From the NCBI RefSeq assembly GCF_016785085.1, contig NZ_JAENHO010000002.1, positions 186,001-250,000 of the forward strand: a stretch of 64,000 nucleotides of DNA, written 5' to 3'. Under the pieces are notes generated by a model. The model worked only from the letters and a program-made list of their open reading frames with translations, had not been told where the DNA came from and searched no databases. Within the stretch, counting starts at the first letter, position 1; each line of letters begins with the position of its first letter. This document shows, piece after piece, positions 9,074 through 16,898 of the stretch. The position numbers were made by a program, and so were the translations under genes. Source of the DNA: Paractinoplanes lichenicola. Lineage in GTDB: Bacteria > Actinomycetota > Actinomycetes > Mycobacteriales > Micromonosporaceae.

Positions 9074-9622
9074 TCAGCCGGTGGGGCCTTGCTTGCGCAG
9101 CTCGTCGACCTTGGTCATCGCCTGGCGCAGGTCGGTGAGCCACTGGTCGGAGTGCTGCCCGACCAGCTTGACGCACCAGGCCAGCGCCTCGGACCGCGAC
9201 CGGGCCACGCCCGCGTCGACCAGCGTGTCGAGGATCTGGCGCTCGGGCTGCCGGAGCCGCGTCATGACCGGCGCGGCCAGGTGGGTGAACAACTCGTTGG
9301 TGTCGCCGGCCCGCACACCCCAGGCGACCTTGCGCTGATAGCGGTATTCGATCTGCCTGGCGACCCGCATCCGGCCCTCGCGCGTGTCCTCCCGGAACTG
9401 GTTGATCCGCCCGGCCTGCGCGGCGGCCTTGTCGGCGTCGGTGGCCTCGGGCCCCAGCTCGGGCTCGGCCAGCCGCCCCCAAATGATGATCTCGTCCCGG
9501 TCGATGACGATCTCGGGCCGCTCGACGAACCAGCCGTCCGGAATGGCCCCGGTGACCCAGCCCGGCGCATCCTCGGCGTTCGGCGGCTCGCTTCGTCCGG
9601 GCGGTGCGGTGCGGAATCGCAT
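9074..9622 (-). CDS. Conserved hypothetical, putative ribbon-helix-helix DNA-binding C-terminus
   Basis: About 182 residues. The start ATG 9622 is chosen over an upstream in-frame ATG (9643) because GGGGGAGG sits 6 nt before it. The N-terminal half is unrecognised (WFVERPEIVIDRDEIIIWG). The C-terminal segment ILDTLVDAGVARSRSEALAW resembles the helix-turn-helix of RHH (CopG/Arc-like) proteins, where the GVARSRSEAL stretch is characteristic. It may autoregulate through the palindromic site at 9647-9676. I cannot name the family. Confidence 0.65.
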   Translation of the reverse strand: MRFRTAPPGRSEPPNAEDAPGWVTGAIPDGWFVERPEIVIDRDEIIIWGRLAEPELGPEATDADKAAAQAGRINQFREDTREGRMRVARQIEYRYQRKVAWGVRAGDTNELFTHLAAPVMTRLRQPERQILDTLVDAGVARSRSEALAWCVKLVGQHSDQWLTDLRQAMTKVDELRKQGPTG

Positions 9623-9646
9623 GTCAGTCCTCCCCCTGTGCATGGT

Positions 9647-9676
9647 GCAACGCTAATTACATGATTACACCGTTGC
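9647..9676. promoter_or_regulatory. Nested palindrome in the promoter of the putative RHH gene
   Basis: GCAACG (9647-9652) and CGTTGC (9671-9676) flank TAATTACATGATTA (9654-9667), which itself has TAAT/ATTA arms on nearly the same centre. A further GCAACG follows at 9681-9686. The AT-rich core in high-GC DNA fits a -10 region overlapped by an operator, possibly for the product of the gene it precedes. Confidence 0.45.
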
Positions 9677-9693
9677 GCGAGCAACGACCACCC

Positions 9694-9754
9694 TGTGGAT
9701 AGCGCGGTGGCGCCTGTGGACAACCGAAAACCCCGCAACGCCCGCTGTGGAAAA
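9694..9754. other. Three TGTGGANAN boxes (DnaA-box-like) in a 300-bp intergenic gap
   Basis: TGTGGATAG at 9694, TGTGGACAA at 9715 and TGTGGAAAA at 9746 are in the same orientation. The complement, TT(A/G)TCCACA, is the DnaA-box consensus in high-GC actinobacteria. The rest of the 9623-9943 gap holds the palindrome above and the 40-bp element at 9783-9822; I see no further gene in it. Confidence 0.4.
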
Positions 9755-9782
9755 CTGGACCTGTCGGTTTGCCTCCCCGGCC

Positions 9783-9822
9783 TTAGGGTGGGGGTCCCCC
9801 AAGGTCGGGTGGGTAGGGCTGG
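9783..9822 (-). repeat. Dispersed 40-bp element, copy A (hairpin core)
   Basis: Read on the minus strand it begins CCAGCCCTACCCACCCGACC, then TTGGGGGACCCCCACCCTAA. It matches 45155-45195 on the plus strand with one indel and a few substitutions. The core GGGGGACCCCC can fold as a short hairpin. TGTGGA boxes lie on the same side in both copies. Confidence 0.7.
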
Positions 9823-9931
9823 TGGGCCGGCTGATCTTGGGGCCGTCCCCGGCTTGCAGGTCGGCGGCGCTATCCGGGGCTCTTCCGGGTGGAGGCGGGC
9901 GGTTTCCCTGACGAGCGGGCCGGGGCGGGCC

Positions 9932-10138
9932 TAGCGTCGGTGCATGGACTATCAGGTTTCGGTTAAATGCGAACAACTTGCCGAGTGGTTCATGCGGGTC
10001 AAAGGCCTGGCCGACGCCCACCACGGCCACGCGACCGGCGACCACCTGAAGGCGATCGCCGACGAGATCCGCGAGGCGGTGCCCACCGAGTGGTGGGTCA
10101 CCCAGCCCCAACCCCTGGACAACCGAGTACGCAACTAG
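9932..10138 (+). CDS. Small hypothetical protein (64 aa), leaderless (CDS 9944-10138)
   Basis: Coding starts at ATG 9944; the interval includes the TAGCGT hexamer at 9932-9937, which is 6 nt before the ATG. The product is a 64-residue acidic/His-containing protein (DAHHGHATGDHLKAIADEI is the central helix) of no recognised family. Promoter geometry and GC-rich third positions support a real gene, but the evidence is limited. Confidence 0.5.
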
Positions 10139-10191
10139 GGGCCCTCCACGGCCGGGTTGGGCGAGCAGCTGGGTTTGATTTTGGGTTTTGA

Positions 10192-10300
10192 GCGCGACCA
10201 CTCACGCACGTCGCCGTGGTGGGTTTCGCGTTATGGACGCGTCAGCGGCCAGCGAAAGCCGCCGCGGTCCCCGCGGGAGCGACGGCCCGTACCCACCACC
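10192..10300. repeat. 109-bp structured dispersed repeat, copy 1
   Basis: Aligns without gaps over 109 bp with 16952-17060, starting GCG(C/T)GACCACTCAC and ending CCGTACCCACCACC. Nested inverted repeats are visible: GTGGTGGGT near 10216 pairs with ACCCACCAC near 10291, and inside it TTTCGC pairs with GCGAAA across TGGACGCG(T/C)CAGCGGCCA. No open frame is shared in a way that suggests coding. In this copy the right part continues into a 54-bp tandem array before the common right end. Confidence 0.85.
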
Positions 10301-10485
10301 TGGCTAGGACATCGGCTTCTGAACGCTTTTCCGCGGGAGCGACGCCCTATCACCCGGCTAGGACATCGGCTTCTGAACGCTTTTCCGCGGGAGCGACGCC
10401 CTATCACCCGGCTAGGACATCGGCTTCTCAATGCTTTTCCGCGGGAGCGACTCCCCATCACCCCGCCGGGACATCTGATTTTGGT
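10271..10485. repeat. 54-bp tandem array extending repeat copy 1
   Basis: CCGCGGGAGCGAC recurs at 10271, 10331, 10385 and 10439 (spacings 60, 54, 54). The units between are almost identical (GGCTAGGACATCGGCTTCTG block). The last degenerate unit ends CCCCGCCGGGACATCTGATT, matching the right end of copy 2 at 17061-17078. So copy 1 looks like the same element with its right part amplified. The 404-bp gap before the LigD gene is occupied by this element. Confidence 0.85.
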
Positions 10486-10541
10486 GTTTCGGCAGTGGCC
10501 TACGACGACTTCGCGTTCGTCGATTGGCTTATGGTCGGTGC

Positions 10542-11573
10542 ATGCCGAAAGCCGCTGCGGAAGAGATCGAGATTGCCGGCCATCAGGTGCGGCTGACCAG
10601 CCCTGACAAGATCATGTTCCCGGGGCGGGGTTACACCAAGCGGGACGTCTTCGAGTATTACCGGGCGGTCGGCGACGGGATTGTGCGCGCTCTGCACAAT
10701 CGCCCGACCACGTTGCAGCGGTTTCCGGACGGCATCGGGGGCGAGGCCTTCTTCCAGAAGCGCATCCCGCAGCGGGGTGTGCCGGAGTGGATCCAGACGG
10801 CTCAGATCAAGTTCCCGAGCATGCGTACGGCGGTGGAGCTGTGCCCGGCCGACCTGGCGCATGTGGCCTGGGCCGCGCAGATGGGCACCGTCGTCTTCCA
10901 CCCGTGGCCGGTGCGCGGGGACGCCCCGGACAACCCGGATGAGCTGCGCATCGACCTCGACCCGCAGCCGGGCACGTCGTTCGCGGACGTGGTGAGCACG
11001 GCCGGGGTGCTGCGCGAGGTGCTCGACGACCTGGGGTGGGTGGGGTTCCCGAAGACGTCGGGCGGGCGGGGCGCGCACGTCTATGTGCGGATCGCGCCGC
11101 GGTGGTCGTTCGTCGACGTGCGGCGGGCCGCCATCGCGCTGGCCCGGGAGGCCGAGCGGCGGCGGCCCGAGCTGATCACCACGGCCTGGTGGAAGGAGGA
11201 GCGCGGCGAGCGGGTGTTCCTCGACTTCAACCAGATGGCGCGGGACCGGACGATCACGTGCGCGTATTCGCTGCGGGCCAACGAGCGGGCCACGGCGTCG
11301 GCCCCGGTGACCTGGGACGAGCTGCCGGATGTGGAGCCGGACGACTTCGACCTGCGGACGTTGCCGAAGCGGTTCGCCGAGATCGGGGATCCGCACGCGG
11401 CGATCGACGACGTGACGCACGACCTGACGCCGCTGCTGGAGTGGGTGGAGCGCGACGAGAAGAACGGACTGGGCGACATGCCCTATCCGCCCGACCACCC
11501 GAAGATGCCGGGGGAGCCGCCGCGCGTGCAGCCGAGCAAGATGAACCACGCCAACTGGAAGTCAGAGGGCTAG
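10542..11573 (+). CDS. LigD-type primase-polymerase (NHEJ polymerase domain protein)
   Basis: A 343-residue stand-alone PolDom, homologous to the polymerase domain of LigD, which fills gaps and adds nucleotides at double-strand-break ends during non-homologous end joining. The metal-binding DLDPQPG motif (near residue 140) and SGGRGAHVYVRI (near residue 180) are intact, as is the VFLDFNQMARDRTI segment with the third carboxylate. TATGGT at 10530-10535 lies 6 nt before ATG 10542 (leaderless). The ligase half is a separate gene at 14132-15199; no Ku gene is in the window. Confidence 0.92.
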   Translation: MPKAAAEEIEIAGHQVRLTSPDKIMFPGRGYTKRDVFEYYRAVGDGIVRALHNRPTTLQRFPDGIGGEAFFQKRIPQRGVPEWIQTAQIKFPSMRTAVELCPADLAHVAWAAQMGTVVFHPWPVRGDAPDNPDELRIDLDPQPGTSFADVVSTAGVLREVLDDLGWVGFPKTSGGRGAHVYVRIAPRWSFVDVRRAAIALAREAERRRPELITTAWWKEERGERVFLDFNQMARDRTITCAYSLRANERATASAPVTWDELPDVEPDDFDLRTLPKRFAEIGDPHAAIDDVTHDLTPLLEWVERDEKNGLGDMPYPPDHPKMPGEPPRVQPSKMNHANWKSEG

Positions 11574-12023
11574 CTTCATGCCCTCGTGGCTGGCCTCGAA
11601 GCCGAGCCGCTCGTAGAAGCGGTGCGCGTCGCCGCGGCGCTTGTCGGTGGTGAGCTGGGCGACGCGGCAGCCGCGCTCGCGGCCCCGGTCGAGGGCGAAG
11701 ACCATGAACGTACGGCCGAGGCCGTCGCCGCGGCGGTCGGTGCGCACCCGTACGGCCTCGATCGTCATGCGGCGGGTGCCGTTGCGGCTCAGCCCGGGGG
11801 TGAACGTGAGCTGGCACGTCGCGACGACCTCGCCGTCGTCGTCGGCCACCAGCAGCTCGTTGTTCGGGTCGGCGTCGATCTCGTCGAAGGCGGCCCAGAT
11901 CGCGGCGTCGACCTCCTCGGCGACCGGCGCGTCACCGAAACCGCGGGCGCGGCTGATGTCGTCGTCGGCCAGCAGCGCGAGGATGGCCGGGACATCGGCT
12001 CGGACGGCGGTGCGGAACTCTAT
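11562..12023 (-). CDS. GNAT acetyltransferase with no canonical start codon (candidate ATA start)
   Basis: The complete GNAT fold is coded from about 12023 (IEFRTAVRADVPAIL at the N-terminus) to the stop at 11562, including acetyl-CoA-binding VRVRTDRRGDGLGRTFMVF and the C-terminal HRFYERLGFEASHEGMKL. An in-frame stop lies at 12033-12035, and no ATG, GTG or TTG follows until GTG 11849, which would remove the first third of the domain. TAGACT (complement of 12030-12035) stands 6 nt before ATA 12023, exactly the spacing seen at leaderless starts elsewhere in this window. Either ATA is used or the start has been lost. Confidence 0.65.
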   Translation of the reverse strand: MEFRTAVRADVPAILALLADDDISRARGFGDAPVAEEVDAAIWAAFDEIDADPNNELLVADDDGEVVATCQLTFTPGLSRNGTRRMTIEAVRVRTDRRGDGLGRTFMVFALDRGRERGCRVAQLTTDKRRGDAHRFYERLGFEASHEGMKLAL

Positions 12024-12088
12024 CGCGGCAGTCTATTAATGTCCGAGCGGACCTACGCCGAGGCGGGCCGCTCGGGCACGATGACGCC

Positions 12089-12547
12089 ATGCATGTGCTG
12101 CTCACGCCGCTGAAGCGGATCTACCGCGGGATCGTGTGGCTGGCCAACTCGCCGGGCACGCTGATCCTCGCGTACACCATCCTGATCGTCGTCTGCGGCG
12201 TGCTCTACCACTTCTTCGAGACCGGCCAGTCGATCGGCGACTCGATCTGGTGGGCCGTCGTCACCGCGTCGACCGTCGGCTACGGCGACATCTCGCCGAA
12301 GTCGTGGGAGGCGCGGGTGCTGGCCGGGCTGCTCATCTCGATCATGGTGCTGGTGGTGATCCCGCTGATCACGGCGCACTTCGCCAGCAAGCTGATCGTC
12401 GACTCCGACGCGTTTCACCACGAGGAGCAGGAGGAACTCAAAAACAACCTGCGCCGCGTACGGGCTTTGCTGGAGGCGATCGCCGAGCGCGAGAACATCA
12501 CTTTGCCGGACAGCGCAGGCCCTCCTGCGGCACCTTCAGATCGATGA
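12089..12547 (+). CDS. Two-TM potassium channel
   Basis: A 152-residue ion channel subunit. Membrane helix 1 spans about residues 24-42, the pore helix and selectivity filter TVGYGD occupy residues 50-67, and helix 2 spans about 77-99. A charged C-terminal helix (EEQEELKNNLRRVRALLEAI) follows and could form a tetrameric bundle. The filter is the canonical K+ signature; no RCK domain is attached. Its 3' end overlaps the convergent peptidase gene by 50 bp. Confidence 0.9.
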   Translation: MHVLLTPLKRIYRGIVWLANSPGTLILAYTILIVVCGVLYHFFETGQSIGDSIWWAVVTASTVGYGDISPKSWEARVLAGLLISIMVLVVIPLITAHFASKLIVDSDAFHHEEQEELKNNLRRVRALLEAIAERENITLPDSAGPPAAPSDR

Positions 12548-14066
12548 GGTAGGCGTCCACGGCGTTGACGATGCACGGCGTGCTCGGGTAGGCCGTGTGG
12601 CCCTCGCCCTCCCACGTCAGCACGTGCCCCACGCCCAGCATCGAGGCCAGGTCGGCAGTGTTCTCGTACGGCGTGGCGGGGTCGCCGGTCGTGCCGACGA
12701 CGACGATCGGCGGGGCGTTGGTGGCCGCGCCGACCGGATAGGGGTCGCGCTTGCCCTCCCACACCGCGCAGGGCAGCATGCCGACCGCGAGGGGGGCGCC
12801 GAACAGCGGATATTTCGTGCGCCACTCGCCCTGCAGCCGGCGCACCTCGTCGAGGCTGGGCGCGTCCTCGGTGTCGGCGCAGTTCACCGCGAGGTTGGCG
12901 TCGAACAGATTGCTGTACGTCCCGTCGGGCTTGCGCTCGGCGTATTGGTCGGCCAGCGCGAGCACGCTCCGCGGGTTGCCCCCCTTGAGCTGGGAGATCG
13001 CGCCGGCCAGCTTGGCCCAGCCCGACTCCGTGTAGAGCGACGAGATCACCGCGACGAAGATCCAGCCGCTGGTGGCCTGCCGCCCGTCGGCCGCGGCGAC
13101 CGGCTTGGTGGCCGCGGCGGTGATCGCGTCGGTGACCGCCTTGCGCGCGTCGGGCGCGATCGGGCACTTGTCGGGGGTCGCCTTGCACCAGTTGGTGAAG
13201 TTGGTGAACGCGCGCTCGAAGCCCTTGGCCTGGGTCTCGGAGCCCTCGACGAAGTTCTGTTTCGGGTCGACCGCGCCGTCGAGCACCATGGCCCGCACGT
13301 TCTGCGGGAAGAGCTGGGCGTAGGTGGCGCCGAGGAGCGTGCCGTACGAGAAACCGAGGTAGGTCAGCTTGTCGTCGCCGACGGCCTGGCGCAGCGAATC
13401 CATGTCGCGGGCGGCCTGCTCGGTCGAGAAGAGCGGCAGCTGGTCGCTGTATTTCGAGGCGCAGCTGGTGGCGATCCGCTTGTTGAGCTCGACCAGCTGG
13501 TTGAACTGCTCGAGGCCGACCGGGTCGGGCGGGGCGGCGAAGCTCGCGTCCTGATCGGTAGGGCTGATGCACTTGACCGGGGCGGACCGGCCGACGCCGC
13601 GCGGGTCGAAGCCGATGATGTCGAACTTCTCGGTGACCTTGGCCGGCAGGCCGCCGAACGCCTCGCCGAACGACAGGTAGACCGCGGTGTCGATGCCGGA
13701 GCCGCCGGGGCCGCCCGGGTTGATCAGCAGCGAGCCGGTGCGGCCGGACTGCTTCGACGACCGGATGCGGATCATCGAGATGGCATAGGTCTCGCCGCTG
13801 CTCGCGTCGTTCCAGTCGCGCGGGACGTCGACGTCGGCGCAGTCATAGGTCATGCCGGGGGCGCCCTGGCCGACGAGACCCTCGGGCACGTCGGGGCAGG
13901 GGCGCCAGTCGGCGGTGCCTGTGCGGCCGCTCGGATTCTGTGTGGACGCCGGGGCCGGGCGCGCCTCGCCGGAGCCGTTCGGCGCATACGAAGGGACTGT
14001 GCACCCTGCGGAAACGGCCAGAATCGTGGCTAGGACGGCGACTACCAGGCGGGAGCGGCGCTGCAC
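12498..14066 (-). CDS. Secreted tripeptidyl aminopeptidase-like alpha/beta hydrolase (lipoprotein)
   Basis: A 522-residue exported hydrolase of the SlpD/TAP family, which removes N-terminal peptides from extracellular proteins. GTG 14066 gives a short positive N-region, hydrophobic core and lipobox (ILAVSAGC, Cys22), so it is probably lipid-anchored. The nucleophile elbow GFSYGT places Ser at about residue 240, the oxyanion motif LLINPGGPGGSG is present, and the C-terminal GEGHTAYPSTPC carries the catalytic His. Paired cysteines suggest disulfides. An AAAGG element precedes the start. Convergent overlap with the K+ channel gene is 50 bp. Confidence 0.9.
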   Translation of the reverse strand: MQRRSRLVVAVLATILAVSAGCTVPSYAPNGSGEARPAPASTQNPSGRTGTADWRPCPDVPEGLVGQGAPGMTYDCADVDVPRDWNDASSGETYAISMIRIRSSKQSGRTGSLLINPGGPGGSGIDTAVYLSFGEAFGGLPAKVTEKFDIIGFDPRGVGRSAPVKCISPTDQDASFAAPPDPVGLEQFNQLVELNKRIATSCASKYSDQLPLFSTEQAARDMDSLRQAVGDDKLTYLGFSYGTLLGATYAQLFPQNVRAMVLDGAVDPKQNFVEGSETQAKGFERAFTNFTNWCKATPDKCPIAPDARKAVTDAITAAATKPVAAADGRQATSGWIFVAVISSLYTESGWAKLAGAISQLKGGNPRSVLALADQYAERKPDGTYSNLFDANLAVNCADTEDAPSLDEVRRLQGEWRTKYPLFGAPLAVGMLPCAVWEGKRDPYPVGAATNAPPIVVVGTTGDPATPYENTADLASMLGVGHVLTWEGEGHTAYPSTPCIVNAVDAYLIDLKVPQEGLRCPAK

Positions 14067-14131
14067 GATGCTGACCTTTCGACGGCGGGTTGCTGCCACG
14101 AGGCTATCCGGTGTGTCTGACAGTTCGTGGG

Positions 14132-15199
14132 TCAGCGGCTCGTCAGCACCTCGGCCAGGTTGAACTGAACCGGCCGTTCCAGCTGCTCGTAGGTGCATGT
14201 GTGCGGGTCACGGTCGGGCCGCCACCGTTCGAATTGGGCGGTGTGCCGGAACCGGATGCCCTCCATGTAGTCGTAGCGGACCTCGACGACCCGCTCGGGC
14301 CGCAGCGGCGTGAACGACAGGTCCTTGCCGGCGTTCCAGCGGCTCACCTCGTTCTTGCGCGGGGTGCGCTCGCCCTCCATGTGGGCGGCCCAGTTCCACG
14401 GGTGGCCCTCGAACTCGGTGACCAGCGGCTGCAGCTCCGCGAAGAGCTCCTCGCGCACCTTCATCGGGAACGAGCCGATCACCCCGACGCTGACCAGCAC
14501 GTCGCGCTCGTCGTAGAGCCCCAGCAGCAGCGAGCCGATCCGGTTGTCGGCCGACTTGTGCACCCGATAGCCGGCGACCACGCAGTCGGCGGTGCGCTTG
14601 TGCTTGATCTTGGTCATCACCCGCTTGTCGGGCTGATAGGTCAGGTCGCGCTGCTTGGCGATCAGCCCGTCGAGGCCGGCCCCCTCGAACTCGGCGAACC
14701 AGCGGGTGGCCGTCTCGAGATCGTCGGTGGCCGGGGTGACGTAGACCGGGGGCTTGGCGTCCTTGAGAGCCTCGGCCAGCCGGTCGCGGCGCACGCTGAA
14801 CGGCTGCTCGGTCAGATCCTCGTCGCCGATCGCGAGCAGGTCGAACGCCACGAAGCTGGCCGGGGTCTGCTCGCTGAGCAGCTTGACCCGGCTCGCGGCG
14901 GGGTGGATGCGCTGCTGCAGGGCCTCGAAGTCGAGCGTGTTGCGCTCGGTGTCGGCCACGATGATCTCGCCGTCGATCACCGCCCGCTCCGGGAAGTTGG
15001 CCCGGATGGCCTCCACGACCTCGGGGAAGTAGCGGGTCATCGGCTTCTCGTTGCGGCTGCCGATCTCGATCTCGTCGCCGTCGCGAAAGATGATCGACCG
15101 GAACCCGTCCCACTTGGGCTCGTAGACCTGGCCGGGCGGGATCTCGGCGACGGGCTTGGCCAGCATCGGCTTGACCGGCGGATTGATCGGCAGCTCCAT
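14132..15199 (-). CDS. ATP-dependent DNA ligase (LigC/LigD ligase-domain type)
   Basis: A 355-residue ligase. The adenylation motif EPKWDGFRS places the nucleotidyl lysine at residue 29. Further motifs are VIDGEII (motif III), EGAGLDGLIAKQRDLTYQP (motif IV region) and VMTKIKHKR (motif V). The OB-fold follows with FTPLRPERVVEVRYDYMEG. LigC-type ligases seal breaks in excision repair or back up NHEJ. The polymerase-type partner lies 2.6 kb away at 10542. Start ATG 15199 is immediately before the conserved domain. Confidence 0.92.
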   Translation of the reverse strand: MELPINPPVKPMLAKPVAEIPPGQVYEPKWDGFRSIIFRDGDEIEIGSRNEKPMTRYFPEVVEAIRANFPERAVIDGEIIVADTERNTLDFEALQQRIHPAASRVKLLSEQTPASFVAFDLLAIGDEDLTEQPFSVRRDRLAEALKDAKPPVYVTPATDDLETATRWFAEFEGAGLDGLIAKQRDLTYQPDKRVMTKIKHKRTADCVVAGYRVHKSADNRIGSLLLGLYDERDVLVSVGVIGSFPMKVREELFAELQPLVTEFEGHPWNWAAHMEGERTPRKNEVSRWNAGKDLSFTPLRPERVVEVRYDYMEGIRFRHTAQFERWRPDRDPHTCTYEQLERPVQFNLAEVLTSR

Positions 15200-15232
15200 G
15201 CCGCCCAGTGTGCCCGTTCCCGGCGTTTCGCG

Positions 15233-15241
15233 TTGTCCACA
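15233..15241 (+). other. DnaA-box-like TTGTCCACA
   Basis: Single perfect TTGTCCACA, the high-GC actinobacterial DnaA-box form, in the gap between the ligase start and msrB. It is a sequence match only. Confidence 0.3.
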
Positions 15242-15276
15242 GGGCCGATCGGGGTTCCGGTCGGCCCTGTGCGGCG

Positions 15277-15687
15277 TCAGGACTGCTTGGGGTCGAGCTT
15301 GATGCTCAGGCTGTTGACGCAGTGGCGGGTGTTCTTGGCCGTCAGGTGCTCGCCGCGGAAGACGTGGCCCAGGTGGGAGTCGCAGTTGGCGCAGCGGATC
15401 TCGGTGCGGACCATGCCGTGGCTGTAGTCGTCGATCTCCTTGATCGCACCCGGGATGGCGTCGTCGAAGGACGGCCAGCCGCAGTTGGAGTCGAACTTGT
15501 CGCTGCTGGGGTAGAGGGCGGCGCCGCAGGCCCGGCAGTCGTACATGCCCTCGGTCTTGGTGCTGACGTATTCGCCGGACCACGGGGCCTCCGTGCCGGC
15601 CTGACGAAGGACGCGGAACTCGTCGGGGGAGAGGCGGACGCGCCACTCCTCTTCGGTTGTGGGCAGGGTGGACTCGTTTGTTGCCAT
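15277..15687 (-). CDS. msrB: Peptide-methionine (R)-S-oxide reductase
   Basis: Repairs methionine-R-sulfoxide in proteins using thioredoxin. The 136-residue protein has both zinc CxxC pairs (C51xxC54 and C99xxC102), the substrate motif SNCGWPSFDDAI with the recycling Cys69, and the catalytic Cys123 in RHCVNSLS. GHVFRGEHL is also typical. Its ATG overlaps a possible divergent ATG on the other strand, but that neighbour more likely starts downstream at 15752. Confidence 0.95.
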   Translation of the reverse strand: MATNESTLPTTEEEWRVRLSPDEFRVLRQAGTEAPWSGEYVSTKTEGMYDCRACGAALYPSSDKFDSNCGWPSFDDAIPGAIKEIDDYSHGMVRTEIRCANCDSHLGHVFRGEHLTAKNTRHCVNSLSIKLDPKQS

Positions 15688-15751
15688 GCCTCAAAGGTAC
15701 GACGCACTGGGGGTGCGGCCGGAGTGGTCGACGTCACCGTTGAACCAGGGC

Positions 15752-16237
15752 ATGGACGATGCGTCGCCGGCCACCTTCAGGCCCACCTGGCACCAGGCCC
15801 TCGGGCGGGGGCTCTACCTCGGCTCGATCTCCGCGGCCGGGCTCATGCTCCTCGCCGCCATGCTGACCCTGACCGGGTTCGTCGAGCCGCCCGAGGCCAC
15901 GACCTGGTTCGGGCTGACCGTGGTGCCGCCGTCGGGCGGGGCGCTGGTCGGCGTGCTGGTGGGCCGGGTGACGGGCACCCAGATCAGCGCTCGCGGCATC
16001 CGTACGCTCTCCGTCTTCACCGACGGCGTCGCGCCCTGGGACGAGGTCGTCGACGTGCGCGCGGAGCGGCGCGGGGCGCGGACCGTGGTGTCGGTCTATC
16101 TCGACTCCGGCGCGAGTGTGCAGCTCCAGGCCCCGTACAGCGGCGAGCTGTTCGCGGCCGACCCGCGCTTCGAGGGAAAAATGTACGCTTTGTCCCATCT
16201 GTGGCGGAGTCACCGTTTCGGTGGTCTTCCGGGATGA
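15752..16237 (+). CDS. Two-TM membrane protein with PH-like domain
   Basis: About 161 residues. Two membrane helices (about residues 19-40 and 52-72) are followed by a soluble strand-rich segment, ISARGIRTLSVFTDGVAPWDEVVDVRAERRG (core GVAPWDEVVDVRAE), resembling bacterial PH domains of the bPH6 type. ATG 15752 is the preferred start. ATG 15686 and GTG 15713 are in frame but would run into the msrB start region. Function unknown. Confidence 0.65.
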   Translation: MDDASPATFRPTWHQALGRGLYLGSISAAGLMLLAAMLTLTGFVEPPEATTWFGLTVVPPSGGALVGVLVGRVTGTQISARGIRTLSVFTDGVAPWDEVVDVRAERRGARTVVSVYLDSGASVQLQAPYSGELFAADPRFEGKMYALSHLWRSHRFGGLPG

Positions 16238-16331
16238 TGACCCGCCGGGGGGCCTTAACGGGTAAATCGGGCATTTGCCGCTAAGCTCCCCTCGGACCTG
16301 GAAACACCGGAACAGGAATGGATAACTCCTC

Positions 16332-16880
16332 ATGAGCACAATTCGCCGGATCATCGCCGTCGGCCTGCCCGCCGTCGGCCTGACCGCCGCTCTCGCGCTG
16401 GGTGTTGCCCCGGCCCTGGCCACCGCGGCCACCGTCGACCCGGCCGCCATGCCGGTCGTCGCCGCCACCGGCTACGGCACCCCGGACGCCACCGACGAGG
16501 CGCCGACCCGCGGGCAGGGTGGGTACGGCACGCCGGGCGCCACGAGCCCGACCGGGAACGCGGCCGAGACGCCGGACACCCCGGACACCGACACCCCGGA
16601 CACCCCGGACACGCCCGACACCGACACCCCGACCCGGGGCAACACCGGTTACGGCCCGACGCCGACCGCCAGCGTCGACACGGTTCCGCCGGGCGTCAGC
16701 CCGACCACCAGCAGCCCGGGCGTGGCCCCGGCCACCACGACCCCCGGCGGCGGCGTCAGCCCGGCCGGTGCGCTCCCGGTGACCGGCACGCCGATGGCCG
16801 CCATCGTCTCCATGGGTGGCCTGCTGGTCGCGGCCGGCATCGCGTCGGTCTGGTACACGCGTCGCCGGCGCACCGCCTGA
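16332..16880 (+). CDS. Exported Thr/Pro-rich protein with LPVTG sortase signal
   Basis: A 182-residue surface protein. An N-terminal signal peptide (about residues 1-33, cleavage near ALATAA) is followed by low-complexity linker: YGTP repeats, then a TPDTPDTDTPDTPDTPDTDT block, then Pro/Thr/Ser-rich sequence. The C-terminus has LPVTG, a hydrophobic segment (IVSMGGLLVAAGIASVW) and a TRRRRTA tail, the full cell-wall sorting arrangement. It probably serves as a stalk or envelope spacer. No sortase gene is in the window. A strong terminator follows directly. Confidence 0.85.
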   Translation: MSTIRRIIAVGLPAVGLTAALALGVAPALATAATVDPAAMPVVAATGYGTPDATDEAPTRGQGGYGTPGATSPTGNAAETPDTPDTDTPDTPDTPDTDTPTRGNTGYGPTPTASVDTVPPGVSPTTSSPGVAPATTTPGGGVSPAGALPVTGTPMAAIVSMGGLLVAAGIASVWYTRRRRTA

Positions 16881-16898
16881 CGTAGCACTGCATTAACG

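Noticed and set aside
9661..9760. Possible replication origin from DnaA-box-like sites
   Set aside because: Only three imperfect boxes and no dnaA, dnaN, parAB or AT-rich unwinding region nearby; similar pairs occur at several other gaps.
10271..10485. CRISPR array
   Set aside because: Units are contiguous with no unique spacers, and no cas genes are present.
10157..10606. Repetitive ORF with ERRPITRLGHRLLNAFPR units
   Set aside because: It is the translation of the 54-bp noncoding repeat array; there is no ribosome-binding site or leaderless promoter, and the frame runs into the LigD gene in another frame.
15686..15751. Start of the PH-like membrane protein at ATG 15686
   Set aside because: That ATG overlaps the msrB start on the opposite strand and would place both ribosome-binding regions inside coding sequence; ATG 15752 is preferred.
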